Below are positions 1 through 7,702 of a stretch of 64,000 nucleotides of DNA, in pieces. A program made the position numbers and the translations under genes. Every line of letters begins with the position of its first letter. Position 1 is the stretch's first letter. The stretch comes from Streptomyces coeruleorubidus (GTDB taxonomy: Bacteria > Actinomycetota > Actinomycetes > Streptomycetales > Streptomycetaceae), in the NCBI RefSeq assembly GCF_028885415.1, contig NZ_CP118527.1, positions 1,922,001 through 1,986,000 on the forward strand. Reading direction: 5' to 3'. Below the pieces are notes generated by a model. It ran no database searches. It was not told the origin of the DNA and saw only the letters and a program-made list of their open reading frames with translations.

Positions 1-56
1 GTCTCAGTCGCCGGCAGGTCGACGTACTCCCGCAGCCAAGAAAGCGGGACCCGCAT
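1..56 (-). CDS. pheT: Phenylalanine--tRNA ligase beta subunit, N-terminal fragment
   Basis: Only the first 18 codons lie in the window; the gene continues off the left edge. The reverse strand reads [16 protein letters not shown], the usual actinobacterial PheT N-terminus. The ATG (54-56) shares one base with the TGA stop of pheS (TGATG), so the two subunits are translationally coupled. Together with PheS it would form the heterotetramer that charges tRNA-Phe in the cytoplasm. Confidence 0.9.
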   Translation of the reverse strand, partial: MRVPLSWLREYVDLPATE

Positions 57-1183
57 CAGATCTCCATCCCGAACGGCCGGGTGAACCGGACGTCACCCTC
101 GACCATGTCTCGCATGTCCTCGACGTTGTGGCGGAACATCAGCATCCGCTCGATGCCGAACCCGAAGGCGAAGCCGCTGTACTTCTCGGGGTCGACGCCG
201 CAGGCGGTGAGCACCCGCGGGTTGACCATGCCGCAGCCGCCGAGCTCGATCCAGCCCTCGGACGAGCAGGTGCGGCAGGGCCGGTCGGGGTTGCCGGCGG
301 ACTCGCCCTTACAGACGTAGCAGAGCATGTCCATCTCGGCGCTCGGCTCGGTGAAGGGGAAGTAGGCCGGCCGCAGCCGGGTCTTCATGTCCGCGCCGAA
401 CAGGGCCTGGACCATGTGGTCCATGGTGCCTTTGAGGTCCGCCATGGTCAGGCCCTCGTCGATCGCGAGCAGCTCGATCTGGTGGAAGACGGGCGTATGC
501 GTGGCGTCCAGCTCGTCCGTGCGGAACACCCGGCCGGGGCAGACGATGTAGACCGGCAGCTCACGGTCGAGCAGGGCGCGGGCCTGGACCGGGGAGGTGT
601 GCGTGCGCAGGACGACGCCGGAGCCGGACTCCTCGGTGCCCTTGGGGCCCTGCACGAAGAACGTGTCCTGCATCTGCCGGGCCGGGTGGTCGGGCAGGAA
701 GTTGAGGGCGTCGAAGTTGAACCACTCCGCCTCGGCCTCCGGCCCCTCGGCGACCTCGTAGCCCATGGCCACGAAGACGTCCGCGACCCGCTCCATCATC
801 GTGGTGAGCGGGTGCCGGGCGCCGGCGGGCACTCGGTCGTAGGGCAGCGTGACGTCCACTGCCTCCTCGACCAGCACGCGCGCGTCCCGCTCGGCTTCCA
901 GTTCCGCCTGGCGGGCGGCGAGGCCCTTGTTCACGGCGCCGCGCGCCTGCCCGACGCGCTTGCCGGCGTCGGCCTTGGCGTGCGGGGGCAGGGCGCCGAT
1001 CTCGCGGTTGGCGAGGGCCAGCGGGGAGGCGGGGCCGGTGTGGGCGACCTTGGCCTCGTGGAGCGCGTCGAGGGAGTCCGCGGCGGCGAAGGCGGCGAGC
1101 GCCTCGTCCCGCATGCGCTCGATCTCTTCCGGTTTCAACGCCTCGACCTCTACAGGGTCGTACGACTTATTCGGTGCCGACAT
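56..1183 (-). CDS. pheS: Phenylalanine--tRNA ligase alpha subunit
   Basis: Catalytic subunit of the cytoplasmic class II synthetase that attaches phenylalanine to tRNA-Phe. The 375 residues match the family length. An N-terminal coiled-coil region (about residues 20-110) is followed by the class II core: [12 protein letters not shown], the motif-2 region [18 protein letters not shown], and the motif-3 region [16 protein letters not shown] near the C-terminus. Four cysteines in [19 protein letters not shown] may form a metal knuckle, as in other actinobacterial PheS. It is upstream of pheT with a 1-nt stop/start overlap. The 127-bp gap to the next gene upstream carries a possible -10 box (TAGACT, reverse strand 1276-1271); no T-box leader is apparent. 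Confidence 0.97.
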   Translation of the reverse strand: MSAPNKSYDPVEVEALKPEEIERMRDEALAAFAAADSLDALHEAKVAHTGPASPLALANREIGALPPHAKADAGKRVGQARGAVNKGLAARQAELEAERDARVLVEEAVDVTLPYDRVPAGARHPLTTMMERVADVFVAMGYEVAEGPEAEAEWFNFDALNFLPDHPARQMQDTFFVQGPKGTEESGSGVVLRTHTSPVQARALLDRELPVYIVCPGRVFRTDELDATHTPVFHQIELLAIDEGLTMADLKGTMDHMVQALFGADMKTRLRPAYFPFTEPSAEMDMLCYVCKGESAGNPDRPCRTCSSEGWIELGGCGMVNPRVLTACGVDPEKYSGFAFGFGIERMLMFRHNVEDMRDMVEGDVRFTRPFGMEI

Positions 1184-1310
1184 CTCTTCCCGTGCTTCCG
1201 ATTGGCTGGCTGAAGGTCCCCGTCACCGACTCCGATGGCCGTCTGCGGGACACAAAGGTGCCAATGGCCGAGTCTAACGGGGTGGAGGTATACGAATGCG
1301 CCCGTGGTCC

Positions 1311-2462
1311 TCAGGCGAGATACGCCGGAGCCGCCACGGGCAACGTAAATCGGAACTCGGCACCTGCGCCCGGCGCGCGGCCGACCGTGATGGTGCCGCC
1401 GTGGGCTTCGACGATGCCCTTGACGATGTAGAGCCCGAGGCCGGTGCCACCGCGCTTGCTGCCCCGCCAGAAGCGGGTGAAGACGCGGTTCATGGACTCC
1501 TCCGGGATGCCGGGTCCCTCGTCGCTCACCGTGACCGACGTGGCTGCGTTCTCGGCGTACTCGCCCTCGCGGAGGGACGCCGTGGCCGTGATGTCGATCG
1601 TGACAGTTCCCTCGCCGTGCCGCACGGCATTTTCCAGGAGGTTGCTGAGCACCTGGTCGATCTTGTCGGGGTCGGCCCACAGGTCGGGCAGCGGCTGCTG
1701 GACGCGCAGCAGGAACCGGTCGGCGGGCAGCCCGGCGGCGACGTAGGCCTGGATGTGCCGTCCGACGGCGGCGCCGATGTCGACGGGCTGGCGCCGCACC
1801 TCCAGCCGACCGGAGTCGATCCGCGAGATGTCCAGCAGCTCGGCGATGAGCCGGGTGACCCGGTCGGCGTCGGCGTCGACGGTCTCCAGCATCAGCCGCT
1901 TCTGGTCGTCGGTGAAGCGTTCCCACTTGGCGAGCAGCGTGGCGGTGAAGCCCTTGACGGAGGTGAGCGGGGAGCGCAGCTCGTGGGCGACGGTGGCGAT
2001 CAGCTCGGCATGGCTGCGCTCGGTGCGACGGCGGGCCTCGGTGTCGCGCAGGGTGACGACGAGGCGCCGGAGGGGACCGGTGGGCCGGGTGCGGACGTAG
2101 CGCGCGGAGACCAGCACCTCACGGCCGCCGGGGAGGAGGAGGTTGCGCTCGGGCTGTCCGACCCGGATCGCGAGACCGCCGTACGGGTCGGTCAGCTGCC
2201 ACCAGCGGCGCCCCTCCAGATCCTCTAATGGCAGGGCCTTCTCCAGGCGCTGCCCGAGGGCGTCCCGGGCGCGGACGGCGGTGATGCGCTCGGCGGCTGC
2301 GTTGAAGCAGATGACCCGGCCCTGCTCGTCGGCGACGACGAGTCCGTCGGGCAGCATGTCGGGGTCGATGCCGAGGTCGGCGAGATCACCGGGTGGCCGG
2401 GACGCGGCGGGCGGGCTCCCGGCGTCCTGGGCCCCCGGTGCGCTGCTCGTGCCGACGCTCAT
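1311..2462 (-). CDS. Soluble PAS-domain sensor histidine kinase
   Basis: A 383-residue two-component kinase with no transmembrane segment, so probably a cytoplasmic sensor. A PAS-like domain occupies about residues 32-140, including PDGLVVADEQGRVICFN. The HisKA dimerisation/phosphoacceptor segment ATVAHELRSPLTSVKGF follows, with the phosphorylated His near residue 160. The C-terminal HATPase domain shows the N-box LLENAVRHG, DEGPGIPEE and GGTGLGLYIVKG. An in-frame ATG nine codons further upstream exists, but MSVGTSS at 2462 begins the more typical protein. No response regulator is adjacent, so its partner is unknown. It lies between pheS and an RNA methyltransferase, transcribed in the same direction. 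Confidence 0.9.
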   Translation of the reverse strand: MSVGTSSAPGAQDAGSPPAASRPPGDLADLGIDPDMLPDGLVVADEQGRVICFNAAAERITAVRARDALGQRLEKALPLEDLEGRRWWQLTDPYGGLAIRVGQPERNLLLPGGREVLVSARYVRTRPTGPLRRLVVTLRDTEARRRTERSHAELIATVAHELRSPLTSVKGFTATLLAKWERFTDDQKRLMLETVDADADRVTRLIAELLDISRIDSGRLEVRRQPVDIGAAVGRHIQAYVAAGLPADRFLLRVQQPLPDLWADPDKIDQVLSNLLENAVRHGEGTVTIDITATASLREGEYAENAATSVTVSDEGPGIPEESMNRVFTRFWRGSKRGGTGLGLYIVKGIVEAHGGTITVGRAPGAGAEFRFTLPVAAPAYLA

Positions 2463-2516
2463 CCCCGTACCCCACCTCCAAGGCTCCACAGAGGGGTCCC
2501 TGAGCTGGTCACCCTA

Positions 2517-3377
2517 CTAGTTCCCGGTGACGGAGCGGCACCCTCCGGCGGCGCGCTGTGCACGCGCCGACGCATAGAGACATACGGCGGCGGCGGTGGC
2601 GAGGTTCAGGCTCTCGGCCTTCCCGTGGATCGGGACGCGCACGACGGCGTCCGTGAGGGCGCGGGTCTCCTCCGGCAGGCCCCAGGCCTCGTTCCCGAAG
2701 ACCCAGGCGGTCGGCCCGCCCATGCTGCCCTTGTCGAGCTCGTCGTCGAGGTCGCGGTCACCGGCCCCGTCTGCGGCGAGGACCCGCACACCGGCGGCCC
2801 GCAGCCCTTCGACCGCCTGCTCCACGGGGACGCCGACGGCGACGGGCAGGTGGAACAGGGAGCCGACGGAGGCGCGGACGGCCTTGGGGTTGTACACGTC
2901 GACGGAGGCGTCGGTCAGGACGACGGCCTCGGCACCGGCGGCGTCGGCGCAGCGCAGCACGGTCCCGGCGTTGCCGGGGTCACGGACGTTGGCGAGGAGG
3001 GCGACGAGCCGGGGTCGCGCCGCGAGGACCTCCTCGAAGGGCGTGTCGAGGAAGCGGCAGACACCGACGAGGCCCTGCGGGGTGACGGTGGTGGAGATGT
3101 CGGCGATGACCTGCTCGGAGGCGAGGTGCACCCGGGCGCCGGCGTCCCTGGCCGCCCCCACGATGTCGGCGTAGCGCTCGGCGGCCTCCAGCGTGGCGAA
3201 CAGCTCCACGAGCGTGGCCGTGGCGCCGGCCCGGTGCCCGGCCGCCTCCCGTACCGCCTGCGGCCCCTCCGCGAGGAACAGCCGCTCCTTGCCCCGGAAG
3301 TTCCGCTTGGCCAGCCGCCGGGCGGCCAGGACGCGCGGGGAGCGGGGAGAGATGAGCTCGGGGGTGGCAGGGGGCAT
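2517..3377 (-). CDS. SpoU/TrmH-family RNA 2'-O-methyltransferase
   Basis: A 286-residue SPOUT-fold methyltransferase that would transfer a methyl group from SAM to a ribose 2'-OH of tRNA or rRNA. The N-terminal substrate-binding domain carries KRNFRGKERLFLAEG (about residues 20-34). The three SpoU motifs follow: NVRDPGNAGTVLRCADAAG, FGNEAWGLPEE and VPIHGKAESLNLATAAAV, which form the trefoil-knot cofactor site. Its place directly downstream of the rplT operon suggests a role in ribosome or tRNA maturation. The exact target nucleotide (for example 23S G2251 or a tRNA position) cannot be told from sequence. A terminator hairpin separates it from rplT, so it probably has its own promoter. Confidence 0.9.
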   Translation of the reverse strand: MPPATPELISPRSPRVLAARRLAKRNFRGKERLFLAEGPQAVREAAGHRAGATATLVELFATLEAAERYADIVGAARDAGARVHLASEQVIADISTTVTPQGLVGVCRFLDTPFEEVLAARPRLVALLANVRDPGNAGTVLRCADAAGAEAVVLTDASVDVYNPKAVRASVGSLFHLPVAVGVPVEQAVEGLRAAGVRVLAADGAGDRDLDDELDKGSMGGPTAWVFGNEAWGLPEETRALTDAVVRVPIHGKAESLNLATAAAVCLYASARAQRAAGGCRSVTGN

Positions 3378-3409
3378 CCTGTTCGCTTTCTCACTGGCTG
3401 CACAGCAGA

Positions 3410-3434
3410 ACCCGCAGGCCTCGGGCCTGCGGGT
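3410..3434 (-). terminator. Intrinsic terminator after rplT
   Basis: A perfect 11-bp stem (3410-3420 with 3424-3434) and a 3-nt loop lie 30 nt downstream of the rplT stop. It ends the infC-rpmI-rplT transcript before the methyltransferase gene. No strong U-tract follows, which is common in Streptomyces. Confidence 0.75.
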
Positions 3435-3463
3435 CCTTCAGTCACATCGGCTCAGAGCCGGCG

Positions 3464-3847
3464 TCAGGCCGCCTTGGGGGCGTTGACGTCGCTCGGCAGC
3501 GCCTTCTGGGCGACCTCGACGAGTGCGGCGAACGCACCGGCGTCGTTGACGGCCAGCTCGGCCAGGATCTTGCGGTCGACCTCGATGTTCGCGGCCTTCA
3601 GACCCTGGATGAAGCGGTTGTAGGTCATGCCGTTGGCGCGGGCAGCGGCGTTGATGCGCTGGATCCACAGCTGACGGAAGTCACCCTTGCGCTTCTTGCG
3701 GTCGTTGTAGTTGTAGACCAGCGAGTGGGTGACCTGCTCCTTGGCCTTGCGGTACAGGCGCGAACGCTGACCGCGGTAGCCGGAGGCCTGCTCGAGGATC
3801 GCCCGACGCTTCTTGTGGGCGTTCACTGCCCGCTTGACGCGTGCCAC
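3464..3847 (-). CDS. rplT: Large ribosomal subunit protein bL20
   Basis: A 127-residue basic ribosomal protein that binds 23S rRNA early in 50S assembly. The N-terminus [20 protein letters not shown] and the segment [20 protein letters not shown] are diagnostic for bL20. It is the last gene of the infC-rpmI-rplT operon; a strong hairpin follows. In several bacteria L20 also represses its own operon by binding the mRNA. Whether that holds here is not shown by the sequence. Confidence 0.98.
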   Translation of the reverse strand: MARVKRAVNAHKKRRAILEQASGYRGQRSRLYRKAKEQVTHSLVYNYNDRKKRKGDFRQLWIQRINAAARANGMTYNRFIQGLKAANIEVDRKILAELAVNDAGAFAALVEVAQKALPSDVNAPKAA

Positions 3848-3942
3848 TTTTTAACTCCTTGTAGCGGGGCCGCGGTGGTCTTCACACGGCCCGAAATCGA
3901 TTGGGTCCCGGTCCTGACGTGCGGCGCTCACGCGCCGGGGCG

Positions 3943-4137
3943 TCACTTGCCGAGAAGCTTCTTGATCTTCGCGGCGTCGCCCGGGGCCATCTCGGCGTTG
4001 CCGGTGAGGCGACGCGTCACACGGGACGACTTGTGCTCGAGCAGGTGGCGCTTGCCGGCACGCTCGCGGAGCACCTTGCCGGAGCCGGTGATCTTGAAGC
4101 GCTTGCGGGCACCGCTGTGCGACTTGTTCTTCGGCAT
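3943..4137 (-). CDS. rpmI: Large ribosomal subunit protein bL35
   Basis: A 64-residue basic protein of the 50S subunit, starting [20 protein letters not shown], which is the standard bL35 N-terminus. The frame is open 19 codons further upstream, but ATG 4137 gives the family length and is preceded by a GGAGA-type ribosome site. It sits between infC and rplT in the conserved operon. Confidence 0.98.
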   Translation of the reverse strand: MPKNKSHSGARKRFKITGSGKVLRERAGKRHLLEHKSSRVTRRLTGNAEMAPGDAAKIKKLLGK

Positions 4138-4245
4138 AGCGCCGTTCTCTCCTCGTCGGTGGCGCTCCGGTGCCCGGTCGCGAAAACCGGGCACGGTGGA
4201 GCGTCGTCTTGTTTCGGTTGCTTCCTGGGACTGGCGTCCCGGGGG

Positions 4246-4902
4246 TCACGCCTCTGCGGGCTCCTCGGCCGGCGCATCGGCGTCCGCGTCGACGTCGGCG
4301 TCCGCGGCGTTCTGCGAACGGCCGGGGTTGGCCTTCGCCTCCGCCTTGCGGGCTTCCTGCGCCTGGCGAGCCTCGGCCATCGCCTCGGTCTTCTTCTTGT
4401 GCGGACCGAGGACCATGATCATGTTTCGGCCGTCCTGCTTCGGGTTCGACTCGACGAAACCGAGGTCCTGGACGTCCTCCGCGAGCCGCTGGAGCAGTCG
4501 GTAGCCCAGCTCGGGCCGGGACTGCTCGCGACCACGGAACATGATCGTGATCTTGACCTTGTCGCCCTGCTTGAGGAACCGGACGACGTGACCCTTCTTG
4601 GTGTCATAGTCGTGCGGGTCGATCTTCGGCCGGAGCTTCATCTCCTTGATGACCGTGTGCGCCTGGTTCTTGCGCGCCTCACGGGCCTTCATGGCCGACT
4701 CGTACTTGAACTTCCCGTAGTCCATGAGCTTGCACACGGGCGGACGGGCGTTCGCCGCGACCTCGACCAGGTCCAGGTCGTACTCCTGCGCAAGCTCCAG
4801 TGCCTTGGCCAGCGGGACGATGCCCACCTGCTCGCCACTGGGACCGACAAGTCGCACCTCGGGAACGCGAATCCGGTCGTTGATGCGGGGCTCGGCGCTG
4901 AT
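4246..4902 (-). CDS. infC: Translation initiation factor IF-3
   Basis: IF-3 binds the 30S subunit, prevents premature 50S joining and proofreads start codon-initiator tRNA pairing. The N-domain starts [19 protein letters not shown] and contains [13 protein letters not shown]; the C-domain contains [18 protein letters not shown] and [19 protein letters not shown] 30-residue Ala/Asp/Glu-rich tail is typical of actinobacteria. The start is the notable point. No ATG, GTG or TTG lies in frame within about 80 nt upstream of the conserved region, but an ATC codon (4902-4900) sits 4 nt after a perfect AGGAGG. IF-3 genes in other bacteria use AUU or AUC and are autoregulated through it. I infer ATC initiation, giving 218 residues. 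It heads the rpmI-rplT operon. Confidence 0.93.
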   Translation of the reverse strand: MSAEPRINDRIRVPEVRLVGPSGEQVGIVPLAKALELAQEYDLDLVEVAANARPPVCKLMDYGKFKYESAMKAREARKNQAHTVIKEMKLRPKIDPHDYDTKKGHVVRFLKQGDKVKITIMFRGREQSRPELGYRLLQRLAEDVQDLGFVESNPKQDGRNMIMVLGPHKKKTEAMAEARQAQEARKAEAKANPGRSQNAADADVDADADAPAEEPAEA

Positions 4903-4906
4903 GGAT

Positions 4907-4912
4907 CCTCCT
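4907..4912 (-). promoter_or_regulatory. Consensus ribosome-binding site that fixes the ATC start of infC
   Basis: The reverse strand reads AGGAGG followed by ATCC and the in-frame ATC at 4902. This is the only strong Shine-Dalgarno sequence near the conserved N-terminus, and no canonical start codon is placed to use it. Confidence 0.7.
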
Positions 4913-4987
4913 CGGTAGCACCACGCGACGGTCTGGCGGACGGCCGCGTAACGTCTCTGTTCGATAGACCTAACCGCGCCGAAGCAC

Positions 4988-5019
4988 AAAAAATGCCCCG
5001 GACGATTCCCAGGCGGGGC
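4988..5019 (-). terminator. Putative transcription attenuator in the infC leader
   Basis: On the reverse strand GCCCCG (5019-5014) can pair with CGGGGC (5000-4995), and ATTTTTT follows at 4994-4988. This is an intrinsic-terminator shape about 90 nt upstream of the infC start. Placed between promoter and coding region, it suggests attenuation control of the translation-factor operon. The pairing is seen; the regulatory role is inferred. Confidence 0.55.
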
Positions 5020-5285
5020 TCCTCGAACTACCGGAGCACCGCCGCGGGGAGCCGCGGGGCGCGCTTTCGGACGGATCGCCGCCGCTGGGACGGGACCGTC
5101 TGACCGGTGACCCGCCGCCCTGGGGGCGGTCAGGTGGGAGTTCGAAAGCCTCCACTTGTGGGTCGGGCTCGCGGGCCGCGAGGCATGCGGGTCCGACCGG
5201 TCGTTACACGAGATTACCAGCAATGGCCAGGAACGGCTAATTGCGGCGCCTCGGGGCCTGGTACGGCGCACGCCCCGCCTGCGCC
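5020..5285. other. Long infC leader and divergent promoter region
   Basis: About 270 bp without a gene between the infC attenuator and the DUF1844 promoter. It is rich in inverted repeats (for example CCGCCCTGGGGGCGG at 5112-5126). That fits a long structured 5' leader for infC, but I cannot assign a defined riboswitch or protein-binding class. Confidence 0.4.
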
Positions 5286-5291
5286 TATCGT
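5286..5291 (+). promoter_or_regulatory. -10 box of a likely leaderless promoter for the DUF1844 gene
   Basis: TATCGT is followed by 7 nt and then the ATG at 5299. Transcription would start at or next to the A of the start codon. There is no Shine-Dalgarno sequence before this gene, which supports a leaderless mRNA. Confidence 0.45.
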
Positions 5292-5298
5292 GTGGGGC

Positions 5299-5655
5299 AT
5301 GAGTGAGACCCCTCCTGAGTCCCCCGACTTCGACGCCATGGCCCGTGACATCGCCGAGGTCCCGGCGGTCGAGGTGATCGTGACGGTCGCCGTCAACCTG
5401 ATGAGCGCCGCCGCGGTGAAGCTCGGTCTGACCGAGGAGGGCGACATGCACAAGGACCTGGACGAGGCCCGCAAGCTGGTGCACGCGCTGGCCGGCCTGC
5501 TGGACGCGTCCACCACCGAGATCAGCTCGTTCCACGCGGCGCCCCTGCGCGACGGCCTGAAGTCGCTCCAGCTGGCCTTCCGCGAGGCGTCGCTCGTCCC
5601 GGACGAGCCGGGCAAGGGCCCGGGCGAGAAGTACACGGGCCCGGTCTACGGCTAG
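5299..5655 (+). CDS. DUF1844 family protein
   Basis: A 118-residue acidic protein of the DUF1844 family, conserved beside infC in actinobacteria. It is mostly alpha-helical, with the segment [19 protein letters not shown] near residues 25-45. No catalytic motif, signal peptide or membrane segment is visible. It is divergent from infC and convergent with the SseB-like gene (8-nt gap between stops). The longer open frame upstream starts in the infC leader and lacks a ribosome site; ATG 5299 is chosen because it begins the conserved protein and follows a -10 box. Function is unknown. Confidence 0.85.
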   Translation: MSETPPESPDFDAMARDIAEVPAVEVIVTVAVNLMSAAAVKLGLTEEGDMHKDLDEARKLVHALAGLLDASTTEISSFHAAPLRDGLKSLQLAFREASLVPDEPGKGPGEKYTGPVYG

Positions 5656-5663
5656 CTCGACCG

Positions 5664-6392
5664 TCAGCGTACGAACAAGGGCTCGCCCGGTGGCGTCGCC
5701 CCGGCCGGCAGCAGTGCCAGGTCGAGGCCGCGCACCAGGCGGGCCCTCAGTGTCTCGTCGGCGGCGAGCCGCCGGGCGAGAGCCCGGGCGGCTTCGGCGG
5801 GGGCGGCGGACGGGTCCAGGACCAGGGCGAGGGTGCCGTCGGCCTGGCCAGGGCCGAGGTGGGCGCGCAGGACGGCGGGCTCGGCGGCCACGGCCTCGCG
5901 TACGGCCCCGACGACGGCCGGGTCGGCGAGCGGGTCGGTGGTCGTACGGCCCTCCGCGAGGGCGAGCAGGGCGGGGCCGGTCAGTTCGAAGGGCACGGGC
6001 CCGGCCAGGTCGAGCACGACCGTGTCCGCCTTCTCGTGCGCGGCGGCCTGGAGGGCCTGGTGCAGGGGTACGGCGACGGGTCGGGCCGCCGGGTCCCAGC
6101 GGGCGAGGGAGTCGGTGGAGGTGAAGGCGGGGAGGGCGGTGCGGTTCCCGGCCTTCAGTGTCGGTACGGCCATGTCGCTGGTCTTCTCGCGGCGCAGTCC
6201 CCGCTCGTCCTCCTCGACCTCGCCGAGCACGGCCACGAGGGGGACGAGCAGCCGGGCGCCCTTGAGGGCGTCGAGGACCGGCCCGACGGCACCGCGGTCC
6301 TCGGACCAGGCGGCGAGTGCCGCGCTCAGCCGGGGGTCGGCGGAGCCGTCGTCGTCGGAGAAGCCGGAGTCGGGGATGTTCTTGTTCGCCAC
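5664..6392 (-). CDS. SseB-family protein
   Basis: A 242-residue protein resembling the SseB family (named for the E. coli enhanced serine sensitivity gene), whose biochemical role is not established. The N-terminal half contains [20 protein letters not shown] and the sequence [20 protein letters not shown] typical of the family; the Ala-rich C-terminal half contains a second related fold. No membrane segment is seen. GTG 6392 is chosen as start because [20 protein letters not shown] is the usual actinobacterial N-terminus. It is convergent with the DUF1844 gene and downstream of the mycosin gene on the same strand. Confidence 0.8.
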   Translation of the reverse strand: MANKNIPDSGFSDDDGSADPRLSAALAAWSEDRGAVGPVLDALKGARLLVPLVAVLGEVEEDERGLRREKTSDMAVPTLKAGNRTALPAFTSTDSLARWDPAARPVAVPLHQALQAAAHEKADTVVLDLAGPVPFELTGPALLALAEGRTTTDPLADPAVVGAVREAVAAEPAVLRAHLGPGQADGTLALVLDPSAAPAEAARALARRLAADETLRARLVRGLDLALLPAGATPPGEPLFVR

Positions 6393-6475
6393 GGTCGTCG
6401 ACCCTATAGGCCGGGTGGCGCGGCTTCGGCGGGCGGGCCTGGTGGCCGGCGGCCAGAGGTCCTCGCGCCCGGCGG

Positions 6476-7702
6476 CTAGAGGTCGTCCTGGATCGTGCGG
6501 CGCCCGCGCCACAAGACCACGGCCGCGACCAGCAGGACACCGCCGGCGCCACCCGCCAAAGGGGCGGCCCAGTCCGCGGTGTCGCCGCCGGAGCCGGTGG
6601 CGTCCGGGCCGGTGCCGAAGTACTTCGCGCCGTACGCCGCCGAGCGCAGGCCCTGCGGCTTCAGCCGGTCGGCGGCCTTGATGGCGGCGGCCGGGTCGAC
6701 GAAACCGAAGCCCCTGGAGTCGTCGCGGCCTCCGACGGGGGAGCTGCGGGCGGTGTCCTCCAGGAGCGACTTGATCTGGGCCGGGGTCAGATCGGGGTGG
6801 GCGGCCCTGACCAGCGCGGCGGCGCCGGAGACGAAGGCGGACGCGGCACTGGTGCCCCAGCCCTCGTAGTACTTGCGGTCGGGGTCGGCGATGACCACGT
6901 CGACGCCGGGGGCGCTGACGGTGGCGTACCAGCGGCGGGTGGAGAAGGGGGCGCGGGTACCGGCGCGGTCGACGGCGGTGGCGGCGATGACGCCCGGGTA
7001 GGCGGCCGGGTAGGAGATGCGGTCGCCCTTCTCACCGCCGTTGCCGGCGGAGGCGACGACGACCACACCCTTCTTCAGGGCGTACTGGATGGCCTGGTCC
7101 TCGGCGGGTTCCGGGTGCGCCGAGGCGGAGTCGTCGCCGAGGGAGAGGTTGATGACGTCGGCGCCGTGGTCGGCGGCCCAGCGGATGCCGTCGGCGAGGG
7201 CGTTGCCGCGGGTGCTGCGGGCCTTGGCGCGGGAGGGGTCGCCGTCCTCCAGGATCACGCGGACGGGGAGGATCTTCGCCTCGGGGGCGATGCCGAGGAC
7301 GCCGTCGGCGTTGCCCGGGCCGTGTCCGTGACCGGCGATGATGCCGGCCATGGCGGTGCCGTGCCGGGCCCAGGCGCGGTCGCCGGGTTCGGCTCCGAAG
7401 CGGATCAGGTCCTTGCCGGGGAGGACGTTGCCGACCAGGTCGGGGTGGTCGGCCTCGACGCCGGTGTCCAGGACGGCGACGGTGACGCCCTCGCCCTTCG
7501 TGGTCTGCCAGGCCTGCTGCGTGTGCATGGCCTCCAGGGCCCACTGCTGGGCGCGGATGCCGTCGGCGTGGGCGGTGGTGGAGGGCAGGAGGACGAGGCC
7601 GGCGGCGAGCAGGACGCTCAGCGCCGCGGACCGGCCGGCCCTGGCGGCTTTGCCGGCCGGGTTCCTTGTGGCTTTCCCGGCCGGATTCATGACGGCTTTC
7701 AC
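6476..7702 (-). CDS. mycP: Mycosin-type subtilisin-like serine protease, membrane anchored
   Basis: A 408-residue S8-family protease of the mycosin (MycP) type, the protease associated with type VII secretion. A signal peptide (about 1-46, ending near STTAHA) is followed by the catalytic triad: Asp79 in [15 protein letters not shown], His114 in RHGTAMAG and Ser285 in [10 protein letters not shown], with the oxyanion Asn in [12 protein letters not shown]-terminal transmembrane helix (about 380-399) and a short Arg-rich tail anchor it with the protease domain outside. A short N-terminal duplication ([16 protein letters not shown]) precedes the signal core. It overlaps the preceding gene by 4 nt (ATGA), so the two are translationally coupled. 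No ESX ATPase, EccB/C/D or WXG100 gene is in the window, so its secretion partners are elsewhere or it works alone. Confidence 0.9.
   Translation of the reverse strand: MKAVMNPAGKATRNPAGKAARAGRSAALSVLLAAGLVLLPSTTAHADGIRAQQWALEAMHTQQAWQTTKGEGVTVAVLDTGVEADHPDLVGNVLPGKDLIRFGAEPGDRAWARHGTAMAGIIAGHGHGPGNADGVLGIAPEAKILPVRVILEDGDPSRAKARSTRGNALADGIRWAADHGADVINLSLGDDSASAHPEPAEDQAIQYALKKGVVVVASAGNGGEKGDRISYPAAYPGVIAATAVDRAGTRAPFSTRRWYATVSAPGVDVVIADPDRKYYEGWGTSAASAFVSGAAALVRAAHPDLTPAQIKSLLEDTARSSPVGGRDDSRGFGFVDPAAAIKAADRLKPQGLRSAAYGAKYFGTGPDATGSGGDTADWAAPLAGGAGGVLLVAAVVLWRGRRTIQDDL

Noticed and set aside
56..1310. T-box leader upstream of pheS
   Set aside because: The 127-bp gap shows no specifier loop or T-box sequence and no terminator; T-boxes for Phe are not typical of actinobacteria.
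4246..6552. A 768-residue frame containing infC
   Set aside because: Only the C-terminal 218 residues are IF-3; the rest runs antisense to the DUF1844 gene, through the promoter and in another frame of the SseB gene, with Arg/Pro-rich composition typical of spurious high-GC frames.
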